This document shows positions 8,449 through 16,784 of a stretch of DNA of 64,000 nucleotides, one piece after another. Each line of letters begins with the position of its first letter. The first letter of the stretch is position 1. A program made the translations under genes and the position numbers. The notes below the pieces were generated by a model. That model was not told where the DNA came from and searched no databases. It worked only from the letters and a program-made list of their open reading frames with translations. The stretch is from contig NZ_CAMQAY010000001.1 of assembly GCF_946998875.1 (NCBI RefSeq), forward strand, positions 204,154 to 268,153. The letters run 5' to 3'. Source of the stretch: an uncultured Peptoniphilus sp. (GTDB lineage: Bacteria > Bacillota > Clostridia > Tissierellales > Peptoniphilaceae).

Positions 8449-9141
8449 TTTTTCTTCCAGTGATTTAATTATGTTTGCCACCTTTGAAGGCATGAGTATT
8501 TCGTGACTTCCTGGAGCAAATTTTGTAACGCCAAGATTATTGCAGCTAGCTATAAAGTCATTAGGCGATTTAATTACGCCAATTTCCATTAAAGTATTTG
8601 CAACATCAGCTGGGCTTGCGCCTTCAGCAATGTTTATCTTGAAGCTTTGAAGACTTGTGTTTGAAACTATGGCAAGAACTTCACGCACAGTTAGTTCTTT
8701 ACTTAAGTCGTAAGCGCCAGGAACAATTTTATCGCCAATTTGCATGTCGTCTACTAGTGCCTTGTAGGCATTTAAATCTTTTATTAGCCCATTTTCCATT
8801 AAAATTTTGCCAAGCCCATCGGCATTTGTGCCTTCAGGAATAGTAATTTTACTTGTCGCCATATTTTCTGCTGTCTCTTCTTTTTCTTCATCATCATCAA
8901 TTACCACTATTGGCTTTACATATTCTTCTTCTCTAAGACCAGTGGCAACTAAAATTTCGTTGACGGTCTTAGAAAACTCGTCGCCTATGCCAATACTTAC
9001 ATTGCGATGAGAAATTGAATTTACATAAAGGCATTCCATTCTCCACTTGATTACGAAAACCAAGAAGAGGAAAAATAAAATTGACAAGATAACTTGCAAA
9101 AATTTAATAAAAAAGAGTTTGCCTCTGTTAATATTTTTCAA
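8446..9141 (-). CDS. MltG/YceG-like protein without the lytic transglycosylase domain
   Basis: 231 aa. A membrane anchor lies at about residues 9-32, then a linker with an acidic DDDEEKEE stretch. Two LysM-like repeats follow: ITIPEGTNADGLGKILMENG with PGAYDLSKELTVREVLAIV, and INIAEGASPADVANTLMEIG with APGSHEILMPSK. These resemble the N-terminal subdomain of MltG, which positions the enzyme on nascent glycan strands. The catalytic domain of about 200 residues is missing, so no lytic activity is expected. The start is TTG with GAGGT upstream; an ATG at residue 35 would lose the anchor. Confidence 0.72.
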   Translation of the reverse strand: MKNINRGKLFFIKFLQVILSILFFLFLVFVIKWRMECLYVNSISHRNVSIGIGDEFSKTVNEILVATGLREEEYVKPIVVIDDDEEKEETAENMATSKITIPEGTNADGLGKILMENGLIKDLNAYKALVDDMQIGDKIVPGAYDLSKELTVREVLAIVSNTSLQSFKINIAEGASPADVANTLMEIGVIKSPNDFIASCNNLGVTKFAPGSHEILMPSKVANIIKSLEEK

Positions 9142-9165
9142 AATAAACCTCTTTTCAACTTGTTT

Positions 9166-9174
9166 TGATATAAT
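9166..9174 (+). promoter_or_regulatory. Extended -10 promoter for the RluA-family gene
   Basis: TGATATAAT fits an extended -10 (TG-n-TATAAT) 40 bases before the chosen ATG. No clear -35. Confidence 0.5.
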
Positions 9175-9214
9175 TATAACAGTAAAGTTAAAAAATGAAA
9201 AGTTTGGAGATCTT

Positions 9215-10204
9215 ATGCGAGAAATTATTGTAAATAAAAATGACCAGGGTAGAAGGCTTGACAGGTTCTTAAAAATTTATTTTGAGAAGGCACCTCTATC
9301 CTTCATATATAAAAATTTGAGAAAGAAAAATATTGTCCTAAATGGTAAAAAGGCAAAGCCTGAAGATATTTTGTCTGATGGTGATGAAATTAAATTATTT
9401 TTGTCAGAGGATACAATAAATAAATTTAAAAAAGATATTAAGAAGTCAAAAAATTCTAAGTTGCCAGATATTTTGTATGAAGATGAGGATATTATTTTGG
9501 TAAAAAAACCAGTTAACATGCTCACTCACAACGACAGCAGTTCTTACCAGGACAATGCCCTTGACAGGATGGTGGACTATTTAATAGCAAGGGGCGACTA
9601 CAGCCCAAGGCTTGAAAAATCCTTTAGACCTGCCTTTGTAAATAGGCTTGATAGAAACACTTCTGGGATTTTAATTGGGGCAAAAAATTTAAAGACTCTG
9701 CAAATTTTAAATGAAGCCATAAAAAATCGCCAGATTAAAAAATATTATGTGACTCTTGTCTTTGGCAGAGTGAAAAAAGATTTTGATGTGGACATAAATT
9801 TAGTAAAAACTGCAAATAATGTCATGAAAAAATCGGGTAAAGATGAGGGCAAGAGGTCTATTACAAAATTTCACCTCCTAAAAAATAAGGGGGACTACTC
9901 CCTTCTTTCAGTCAATTTGATAACGGGAAGGACCCACCAAATCAGGGCATCCTTAAAGGAAAAAAATCTCTTTATCATTGGCGACAGAAAGTATGGTCAT
10001 GAAGGGGTCAATAAAATTTTCAGAGACAAGGGACTGGACAGTCAATTCCTCCACAATTATTCCATAGTTTTTGACTCAGAAAAACTTGAAAGTTTAAGGG
10101 GCAAAAAATTTATTTATCTGCCAGGAGAAAAGATGACAAGTATTGCTGAAGAAATTTTCGGCGTAAATTTAGGTGATTTATTAAATGAAAAAAATAATTT
10201 TTAG
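9215..10204 (+). CDS. RluA-family 23S rRNA pseudouridine synthase (RluC/D-like)
   Basis: 329 aa. N-terminal S4 RNA-binding domain (about 1-70) and C-terminal RluA catalytic domain with the catalytic Asp in NRLDRNTSG near residue 148 and the TGRTHQIRASL motif. It converts uridines of 23S rRNA to pseudouridine; which site is not certain. The open frame extends 56 codons further upstream, but I take the ATG at 9215 because it has a TTGGAG site upstream, is preceded by a -10 box and begins the S4 domain. The last 20 bases overlap the next gene. Confidence 0.92.
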   Translation: MREIIVNKNDQGRRLDRFLKIYFEKAPLSFIYKNLRKKNIVLNGKKAKPEDILSDGDEIKLFLSEDTINKFKKDIKKSKNSKLPDILYEDEDIILVKKPVNMLTHNDSSSYQDNALDRMVDYLIARGDYSPRLEKSFRPAFVNRLDRNTSGILIGAKNLKTLQILNEAIKNRQIKKYYVTLVFGRVKKDFDVDINLVKTANNVMKKSGKDEGKRSITKFHLLKNKGDYSLLSVNLITGRTHQIRASLKEKNLFIIGDRKYGHEGVNKIFRDKGLDSQFLHNYSIVFDSEKLESLRGKKFIYLPGEKMTSIAEEIFGVNLGDLLNEKNNF

Positions 10205-12779
10205 AAACCCAAGGGAAAAATTAGATTTTGAAAATTTAAAGGGTGAGAAGACTCTTGTCATCTTGCCCTCTCAGTCTGCAATAAATTTTTACATAAGGGA
10301 TATGCTAAAAAAGGGCATTGACATAACAAAGACGGAATTCGAAACTTTTGACGGCATTGGTAAAAAGAATAGGAAGAAAAAGCCCGACTCAATTTTAAAA
10401 TACATCATCCTCTCAAAAATTTTGAAAAATAGTTTTAGGGACATGGAAATTTTTCCAGAGACAGTGGACATTGTCTTGGACTTTTTTGACGACCTATGCG
10501 AAAACAATTTGTCTAGTGAGGACATTTTAAAAATTGATGGGGAAATTTTTAAGGAGCTTTCTAAAGTTTTTGAGCTTTATAAGGCATATTTTGATGATAA
10601 AGGCTACGACCTTTACGGAAGACTAAAGGATTCTTCTGTGGAAAAGAGTCCCTACGACAGCATAATTATCTCTGGCTTTTTGGAATTTAGAAAAAATGAA
10701 GAGGAAATTATAGAAAAACTTGCTGACCTGTCAGACAAAAATATTTACCTTGACCTGCCCTTTAATTTTATAAAATCTGATTTGATTTCTTCCACTATAA
10801 GTAGCCTAGAGGACCTTGGCTTTATTTTAGAGGAGTCAGAATTTTTGGACTACAAAGAGGACTTAAAGAAGAAGGATATAAAAATTATTTCATCAGATAA
10901 GGATTTTTACAATTTATTTTTCTCACAGCTAAAACTTTTGTTAAAGGACAAGGAGGTGGGGGACCTTGGCATCTTAAGTGGCTCAAAAAGTCTTGCTGAA
11001 AAGATAAAATCCAGGGAATTCTTTGAGGGGCTTGAATTTAATGTAAAAAGCAGTGAAAAATCCCTTCTTGAAAGCGAATTTTTAATCCTCATGGACTATT
11101 TTTTAAATAAAAATAAAGAAGGCAGCTTAAAAAGAGTGAGACTAATATATTTCCCTCTTGATGTAGATGAAATTTCACTGGAAAAGGCACTGATGACCTA
11201 CAATTTTAAGAACTTATCTGACATAGACTTTTCAAATGTAAAAAGCCTTGAAGTAAATACAGATTCTCCAGAAAATTTTTTTGCTGGTCTAGACTTTTTG
11301 CAAAAAGAAAAAATAGATGACCTTGGGACTTTAGATTATTACATCAAATTTTTTGAAAATTATTTAGAGTCTGCAAGGGAAAAAATAAGGGAAGAAGTAG
11401 AAAAAAATCCAGAGACTTTGGCACTTCGTGATCTGAGATTTCTTGACAAAATGGAAGAAAATTTTTCTAAGATGAAAAATCTCTCTTCACTATACAAGGA
11501 GATTTCACTTTTTGATTTTGTCTTGATCACGAAAAAATACCTTGAAAAGTCAAAACTTGATGAAGTTCAAAACTTAGAGGGCATAGAAATCGCATCTTAT
11601 GCTGCAAACTATTATAGGGACTTTAAAAATTTAATTTTAATTGGCTTTGACAAAAATTTTGAGAGAAAAAATAAAAATAACTTCCTTTACAATAGGGAAG
11701 GGGAAAAGGACATGGAGAGGATTGGCCTTGTAAGGGACAATTTTAAGCGGGATTACATCTATCTCGTCTACGATTTGCTTTCATCAGATAAAATTTTTAT
11801 TTTAATTGAGGACCACAAGAAGGGACTTTCAAAACTTTTAAACACCTTGATTTATGACTTAGACTTAAAAATTAAAGATCACGAAAAAATTTACACCACA
11901 TCAAAGCTTGACCTGGACTATGAGAGTCATGATTTAGACTACAAGGTTTCTGCCGCTGAACTTAGTGGCATCAACAAAAAAATTAAGGATAGAAATTATT
12001 CTGTCACAGATTTTGATATTTTAAAGGACTGTCCAAGGAGATTTCTCTTTGAGAGAGTTTATAAAATTGAAAGATTGGAAAAGGAATATGAGGAAAAATA
12101 TTATTTAAGTGAGGGGGACAAGTTCCACCACATTTTGGAGAAATATTTTAAGAGTGAAAGAGATTTAAATATAAATACTTTAAAAAAATTAATTCTCCAG
12201 GAAGAAAATTTGGGGGACTTTAAGGATTTGTCCTTCCTTGAAAAAATTTCTGTCATAAATTCCTTTAAGATCTTAAGGAATTACATTGAGAAGGACTTGG
12301 AAGAGCAGAAAAAATATGGCTTTAGCCCAAAATATTTTGAAGAGGGCTTTGTAACTGATGTCAGTGGACTAAAAGTAAAGGGCAGAATCGACAGAATTGA
12401 CGCCTTGGGAGACCAAGAAATTTTAATTGACTACAAGAGGTCCAAGGGCAGGACGAGAAAGGAAATAGAAGATTTAAAATCTTTTCAAATGCCTCTTTAT
12501 GCTATAGCCAGAAGAAAAGTGGGTAAGAAAATAGCAAGTGCCACTTACGGCTCTGTGAAAAGGGCAGAGATTGCCACTGTTATAAAAAATTCTGACCTCT
12601 TGCCAAGAGACGACAAGAAGAAAAATTATTTTTCCTCTGAAGACTTGGCTGTACTATTAAAAAATGTTGAAGATGAAATAATTAGAATGACCAAGAGCAT
12701 AAGAGCAGGGGATTATACGTCCACTAGCACTTGCGAAAATTGCGACTACAGAGAAATTTGCGAGAATAAGGAGATTTAA
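10185..12779 (+). CDS. AddB-like PD-(D/E)XK nuclease
   Basis: 864 aa. The C-terminal 250 residues form a RecB/AddB-type nuclease: FHHILEKYF, GRIDRIDALG with the catalytic DYKRSKGR, and the FQMPLYAIA helix. A CPRRF cysteine before the nuclease and CENCDYREIC at the end give four cysteines in the AddB Fe-S arrangement. The N-terminal part starts like the degenerate helicase of AddB (TLVILPSQSAINFYIR). AddB pairs with AddA in end resection and recombination. At 864 residues it is shorter than the usual 1100-plus, and no addA is adjacent. Confidence 0.8.
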   Translation: MKKIIFRNPREKLDFENLKGEKTLVILPSQSAINFYIRDMLKKGIDITKTEFETFDGIGKKNRKKKPDSILKYIILSKILKNSFRDMEIFPETVDIVLDFFDDLCENNLSSEDILKIDGEIFKELSKVFELYKAYFDDKGYDLYGRLKDSSVEKSPYDSIIISGFLEFRKNEEEIIEKLADLSDKNIYLDLPFNFIKSDLISSTISSLEDLGFILEESEFLDYKEDLKKKDIKIISSDKDFYNLFFSQLKLLLKDKEVGDLGILSGSKSLAEKIKSREFFEGLEFNVKSSEKSLLESEFLILMDYFLNKNKEGSLKRVRLIYFPLDVDEISLEKALMTYNFKNLSDIDFSNVKSLEVNTDSPENFFAGLDFLQKEKIDDLGTLDYYIKFFENYLESAREKIREEVEKNPETLALRDLRFLDKMEENFSKMKNLSSLYKEISLFDFVLITKKYLEKSKLDEVQNLEGIEIASYAANYYRDFKNLILIGFDKNFERKNKNNFLYNREGEKDMERIGLVRDNFKRDYIYLVYDLLSSDKIFILIEDHKKGLSKLLNTLIYDLDLKIKDHEKIYTTSKLDLDYESHDLDYKVSAAELSGINKKIKDRNYSVTDFDILKDCPRRFLFERVYKIERLEKEYEEKYYLSEGDKFHHILEKYFKSERDLNINTLKKLILQEENLGDFKDLSFLEKISVINSFKILRNYIEKDLEEQKKYGFSPKYFEEGFVTDVSGLKVKGRIDRIDALGDQEILIDYKRSKGRTRKEIEDLKSFQMPLYAIARRKVGKKIASATYGSVKRAEIATVIKNSDLLPRDDKKKNYFSSEDLAVLLKNVEDEIIRMTKSIRAGDYTSTSTCENCDYREICENKEI

Positions 12780-13325
12780 ATGGATAAAAAAGAACTTAGA
12801 AAAAAATATACAAAAGTTAGAGCAGAAGTTCAAGATAGAGATGAAAAAAATAAAAAAATTAGGGAAAATCTTAAAAATTTAGAAATTTACAAGAAGGCAA
12901 AGTCTGTTTTTGTTTTTATTTCCTATAAAAGTGAAGTTGACACAAAAAAAATCATCGACGACATAATTAAGGATGGCAAAAAACTTTTGGTGCCACTTGT
13001 AAAGGGCAGGGACATGATTGCAGTTGAAGTAAAGGGAATAGAAGACTTAGAGGCAAATAAAATGGGAATCCTTGAGCCAAAGTCTGGCGAAGAAGTTCTT
13101 GATGTGGACTTAACTATTACGCCGGGTCTTGCCTTTGATAGTGAGGGCTATAGACTTGGCTACGGCGGAGGCTACTACGACAAATTTTTTGCCAAAGTGG
13201 ACACTATAAGAATGGGCATTGGCTATTCTGATCAAATTGTAGAAGAAGTCCCTCATGAAGATTACGACAAAAAATTAAATTATCTTTTGACAGATAAGGG
13301 CTTAATCGAGTTTGATGCTAAATGA
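12780..13325 (+). CDS. 5-formyltetrahydrofolate cyclo-ligase
   Basis: 181 aa. The family signature GYRLGYGGGYYDKFF near residues 122-136 and an N-terminal basic helix with KKELRKKY are present. It converts 5-formyl-THF to methenyl-THF with ATP, returning the storage folate to the one-carbon pool. It starts directly after the addB-like stop with AAGGAGA upstream, and its own stop overlaps the next gene as ATGA. Confidence 0.95.
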   Translation: MDKKELRKKYTKVRAEVQDRDEKNKKIRENLKNLEIYKKAKSVFVFISYKSEVDTKKIIDDIIKDGKKLLVPLVKGRDMIAVEVKGIEDLEANKMGILEPKSGEEVLDVDLTITPGLAFDSEGYRLGYGGGYYDKFFAKVDTIRMGIGYSDQIVEEVPHEDYDKKLNYLLTDKGLIEFDAK

Positions 13326-14011
13326 AAAGACACTACCCTAAGATAGAAGCAAAGACCTGGAAGTGGCTCCTTGCCCTTGTAATTTCTGTTGGCTCCTTTT
13401 ATGGAGTTAGCCTTTTATTTTACGCACTTAAGGTAAAAAATGAAATTGTCTATGCCCTAGCCATAAGTATTTTATGTCTACTTTCACTTTTAGTAGTGGA
13501 CAAAAATTTTATCAAAAAAATATTTTTGCCCATAAAGATGAAGGACCTAGGCTACATTGTTATTGGTCTTGGCTTTTCTGTAGTGGCAGTTATAATTTCT
13601 GCTATTGCAGTAGAAAGGCTGGGCATAAAGGGTGCTACCAATCCAATATTTGATGTGCTTACGCCAGATAATTTTAAGAGCTTTTTTGTCTCAACAACAA
13701 TTCAATTTATTGCAGAAGAAATTATTTTTATTATTCCCTTTTTGTTTGTCATAAATAAAATGAAGACGAAAAATAATATTTTAAAGACAACTTTAGCTAT
13801 TCTTCTTTCATCAGTTATCTTCGGCGCAATGCACCTTTCAACTTATAATTTTAACCTGCTTCAAGCAGTCCTTATAATTTCAATAATAAGGACGGGTCTA
13901 TCCATGTCCTATGTTCTTTCAAAAAATTTAAGCGTCACCTATGTCATTCACATAATTTACGACTGGAGCTTGATTTTAATCTATCTTGCAGCAGGACAAA
14001 TGATACAATAA
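13322..14011 (+). CDS. CPBP (CAAX/Abi) family intramembrane metalloprotease
   Basis: 229 aa with about seven membrane segments. The three CPBP motifs are recognisable: the Glu pair in AEEIIFII near residue 138, FGAMH near 163, and HIIYDW near 211. The usual arginine of EExxxR is replaced by isoleucine, so activity is uncertain. Members of the family process prenylated peptides, bacteriocins or act as immunity proteins; nothing here fixes the substrate. It closes the rightward operon before a strong terminator. Confidence 0.85.
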   Translation: MKRHYPKIEAKTWKWLLALVISVGSFYGVSLLFYALKVKNEIVYALAISILCLLSLLVVDKNFIKKIFLPIKMKDLGYIVIGLGFSVVAVIISAIAVERLGIKGATNPIFDVLTPDNFKSFFVSTTIQFIAEEIIFIIPFLFVINKMKTKNNILKTTLAILLSSVIFGAMHLSTYNFNLLQAVLIISIIRTGLSMSYVLSKNLSVTYVIHIIYDWSLILIYLAAGQMIQ

Positions 14012-14013
14012 AT

Positions 14014-14053
14014 AAAACCACGAGTTTTAAATTTTAAAGCCCGTGGTTTTTTT
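14014..14053 (+). terminator. Intrinsic terminator after the CPBP gene
   Basis: Stem AAAACCACG / CGTGGTTTT (14014-14022 with 14042-14050) followed by T. Confidence 0.85.
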
Positions 14054-14085
14054 ACGCGAAAATTAAATTTTAAATTGAATAAAGC

Positions 14086-14970
14086 TTAAACTGAAAGCTC
14101 TTTAAAGCCCTTGCCCAAAATTTCTGAAGTGTCAGAGACGGAGACAAAGGCATCGGGGTCGATCTCTTTTATAATTTGTCTAAGCTTAACAAGTTGTTTG
14201 GAAGAGCAGACTACATACAAAATGTTGACATCCTTCTTTTTGTAAGAAGTGATTCCCTTGATGTAAGTTGCACCTCTGTGAACTTCCTTGTAAATTTCTC
14301 TTGCAATCTCTTCGTTCTTTTCAGAAATGGCAAGGACTTGCTTTTGTTTTCCAACTCCAAGTTGAATTTTATCTACAACATTGTAGTTTATAAACATAAG
14401 GATTAAAGTAAAGAGGACCTTGTCTATGGAAAAGAAATAGCCAAGAGAGCTTACTATTATAAAGTTGATGCCCATTAGGACACTTCCTATAGTGATGTTA
14501 AATTTCTTTTTAAGAATTGCCGCTACTATGTCAAGACCTCCCGTTGATGTTCCGTTTCGAAAGGCAATGCCCATGCCAATACCATTTAAGAGACCACCAA
14601 AGATTGAGGCAAGGATTGGTTCCTTTGTAATGTAAAAACCTGGCAAGATTTTTTGATAAAAGGAAGCAAAAATAGATAGGAGCAAAATCGATAGGGTAGA
14701 GAAAAATGTAAAGTCTCTATCTAAAAAGAAAAAGCTCAAAAGAGATGTTGGTATATTTAATATAAATATTAGCAAAGGAAGACTTATGCCTGTTACATTA
14801 GATGTCAAAATACTAAGACCAGTCAAGCCTCCAGATATCAATAAATTTGGTTTTATTATGTAAACTATAGAAAAAGATACTATTAAAGTGCAGACAATTA
14901 CTGATAGAAGTTTTCTCTGAAAAGTTTTAGAAAAAATCCATTTTTTTAAACTCATTGCACCTGAGTTCAT
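14086..14970 (-). CDS. YitT family membrane protein (DUF161 + DUF2179)
   Basis: 294 aa. Five or six membrane helices occupy the first 190 residues, with GGLTGLSILTSNVTGISLPL and GTSTGGLDIVAAILKKK as family signatures. A cytoplasmic DUF2179 domain follows (about 210-290, GATYIKGITSYKKKDVNILY). Role unknown; the family is thought to be transport-related. The ATG has GAGGTGAT upstream. A second, shorter YitT-type gene without DUF2179 is at 37.1 kb. Confidence 0.92.
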   Translation of the reverse strand: MNSGAMSLKKWIFSKTFQRKLLSVIVCTLIVSFSIVYIIKPNLLISGGLTGLSILTSNVTGISLPLLIFILNIPTSLLSFFFLDRDFTFFSTLSILLLSIFASFYQKILPGFYITKEPILASIFGGLLNGIGMGIAFRNGTSTGGLDIVAAILKKKFNITIGSVLMGINFIIVSSLGYFFSIDKVLFTLILMFINYNVVDKIQLGVGKQKQVLAISEKNEEIAREIYKEVHRGATYIKGITSYKKKDVNILYVVCSSKQLVKLRQIIKEIDPDAFVSVSDTSEILGKGFKELSV

Positions 14971-15283
14971 AAAATCACCTCATAAGCTATGATACACTAA
15001 AACCATGAGAATTTTAAGTAAAAAATGAAATAAAAATTCTAAAAAAACCTTATTGTAAGGCAAATTTCTTTTAAAGAATTTATATGAATTTAGTGAAAAT
15101 GATTACCCTAAAAAATGATAAAATTATTGGCGAAAATGGAAATAAAAAGGGACTTAGAATTAAGGAAAGAAAGAAAAAAAATTTTACCATTGTTTACGAT
15201 TTGCATTATTATTTGCCAAAAAAAATTAAAATTTAAAGCTATAAGTACAAAAATAAACAATTCGTTAAAGTTAATTCCACAAC
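14971..15283. other. AT-rich divergent intergenic region, no gene seen
   Basis: About 310 bases between yitT and the gdhA promoter. A 63-codon open frame at 15115-15306 has no ribosome binding site, is almost pure A/T composition and overlaps the promoter, so I do not call it. I see no RNA gene here. Confidence 0.6.
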
Positions 15284-15312
15284 TTGAACTTAATATTTCT
15301 ATTTGATATAAT
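15284..15312 (+). promoter_or_regulatory. gdhA promoter
   Basis: -35 TTGAAC (15284-15289), 17-base spacer, -10 TATAAT (15307-15312). Confidence 0.85.
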
Positions 15313-15365
15313 TATGGCTGTAAGAAATGGTTATCATGATTATACATAAAGGAGAGTGTTTTAAA

Positions 15366-16631
15366 ATGACAGATACTTTAAATCCGTTAGTAGCAGCTCA
15401 ACAAAAAGTTAAGGCTGCATGTGACAAGCTAGGTTGTGACCCAGCTGTTTATGAAATTCTAAAAGAACCTGAAAGAGTAATTGAAATTTCTATCCCAGTA
15501 AAGATGGATGATGGTTCAGTTAAAACTTTCAAAGGTTGGAGATCAGCTCACTCAACAGCAGTTGGTCCAGCTAAAGGTGGAGTTAGATTCCATCCAAATG
15601 TATGCCTAGACGAAGTTAAGGCTCTTTCACTTTGGATGACTTTCAAAGGTGGCGCACTTGGCCTTCCATACGGTGGAGGAAAAGGTGGAATTTGTGTTGA
15701 CCCATCAGAACTTTCTGACAGAGAATTAGAACAACTTTGTAGAGGTTGGGTAAGAGGTCTTTACAAATACCTTGGAGAAAGAATTGATATTCCAGCACCA
15801 GACGTTAACACTAACGGACAAATCATGTCTTGGTTTATTGATGAATACATCAAAGTAAACGGAGACAGACAAGATATTGGAACTTTCACAGGTAAACCAG
15901 TTGGACTTGGTGGATCTGAAGGAAGAAACGAAGCAACAGGATTTGGTGTTGCTGTAGTAACTAGAGAAGCTGCTAAACGTGAAGGAATTGATTTCAAACA
16001 CGCTAAGATTGCAGTTCAAGGTTTCGGTAACGTTGGATCTTTCACAGTTAAAAACATTGAAAGACAAGGCGGAAAAGTTTACGCTCTAGCTGAATGGGAC
16101 AAAAAAGAAGGAAACTACGCTCTATACAATGAAAATGGACTAGATTTCAAAAAACTTATTGAATATAAGAACGAACACCACACACTAATCGGTTACCCAG
16201 ATGCAAAACAAATTTCTGCAGATGAATTCTGGACAGGTCAATGGGATATCTTAATTCCAGCTGCTCTTGAAAATGTAATCACTGGTGATGTAGCTCAAAA
16301 ACTTAATGTTAAATTAGTTTGTGAAGCAGCTAACGGACCTACTACTCCAGAAGGAGATAAAGTTCTTGCTGAAAGAGGAATTCCTCTAACTCCAGACATT
16401 TTAACTAACTCAGGTGGAGTTCTTGTTTCTTATTACGAATGGGTTCAAAACCAATACGGAATGTACTGGACTGAAGCTGAAGTAGAAGAAAAACAAGAAG
16501 CTGACATGATGAAAGCTATCAAAGGCGTATTCGGAGTTTGTGATGAATATGATGTAGTTCCTAGAGAAGGAGTTTACATGTACGCTATCCAATCTATCGA
16601 TAAAGCTATGAAACTTAGAGGATGGTATTAA
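15366..16631 (+). CDS. gdhA: Glutamate dehydrogenase
   Basis: 421 aa, the size of hexameric NAD-type enzymes of anaerobes. Substrate site GPAKGGVRFHP (about 78-88) and the lysine-bearing MTFKGGALGLPYGGGKGG (about 102-119), then the Rossmann motif VQGFGNVGSF near residue 217. It oxidatively deaminates glutamate to 2-oxoglutarate and ammonia, a central step when amino acids are fermented. I chose the ATG at 15366 with GGAGAG 9 bases upstream, not the in-frame starts nearer the promoter. Codon choice is strongly biased, as expected for a highly expressed gene. The hydrogenase operon that could reoxidise its NADH lies next to it. Confidence 0.96.
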   Translation: MTDTLNPLVAAQQKVKAACDKLGCDPAVYEILKEPERVIEISIPVKMDDGSVKTFKGWRSAHSTAVGPAKGGVRFHPNVCLDEVKALSLWMTFKGGALGLPYGGGKGGICVDPSELSDRELEQLCRGWVRGLYKYLGERIDIPAPDVNTNGQIMSWFIDEYIKVNGDRQDIGTFTGKPVGLGGSEGRNEATGFGVAVVTREAAKREGIDFKHAKIAVQGFGNVGSFTVKNIERQGGKVYALAEWDKKEGNYALYNENGLDFKKLIEYKNEHHTLIGYPDAKQISADEFWTGQWDILIPAALENVITGDVAQKLNVKLVCEAANGPTTPEGDKVLAERGIPLTPDILTNSGGVLVSYYEWVQNQYGMYWTEAEVEEKQEADMMKAIKGVFGVCDEYDVVPREGVYMYAIQSIDKAMKLRGWY

Positions 16632-16670
16632 TCCTCGGGCTTAAATGAAAAGCTTAATAAAATGACTAAA

Positions 16671-16697
16671 AACCGCAGCATATGTTGCGGTTTTTTT
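16671..16697 (+). terminator. gdhA terminator
   Basis: Stem AACCGCA / TGCGGTT (16671-16677 with 16686-16692) then T tract. Confidence 0.88.
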
Positions 16698-16731
16698 GTT
16701 TAAATTTATTTTTAAATATTTATTTTGCAAG

Positions 16732-16768
16732 AAAAAAGTGGAGAAAATATCATTGCCTCCACTTTTTT
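16732..16768 (-). terminator. Hydrogenase operon terminator
   Basis: Stem AAAAAAGTGGAG / CTCCACTTTTTT (16732-16743 with 16757-16768). On the minus strand it ends in T6 and lies 17 bases past the hydA stop. Confidence 0.85.
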
Positions 16769-16784
16769 ATTTATAAAAATTATA

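Noticed and set aside
9047..9214. 56-codon N-terminal extension of the RluA-family protein
   Set aside because: It contains the divergent promoter region, and the S4 domain begins at the ATG at 9215.
15115..15306. 63-codon open frame between yitT and gdhA
   Set aside because: No ribosome binding site, composition of AT-rich noncoding DNA, and it runs into the gdhA promoter.
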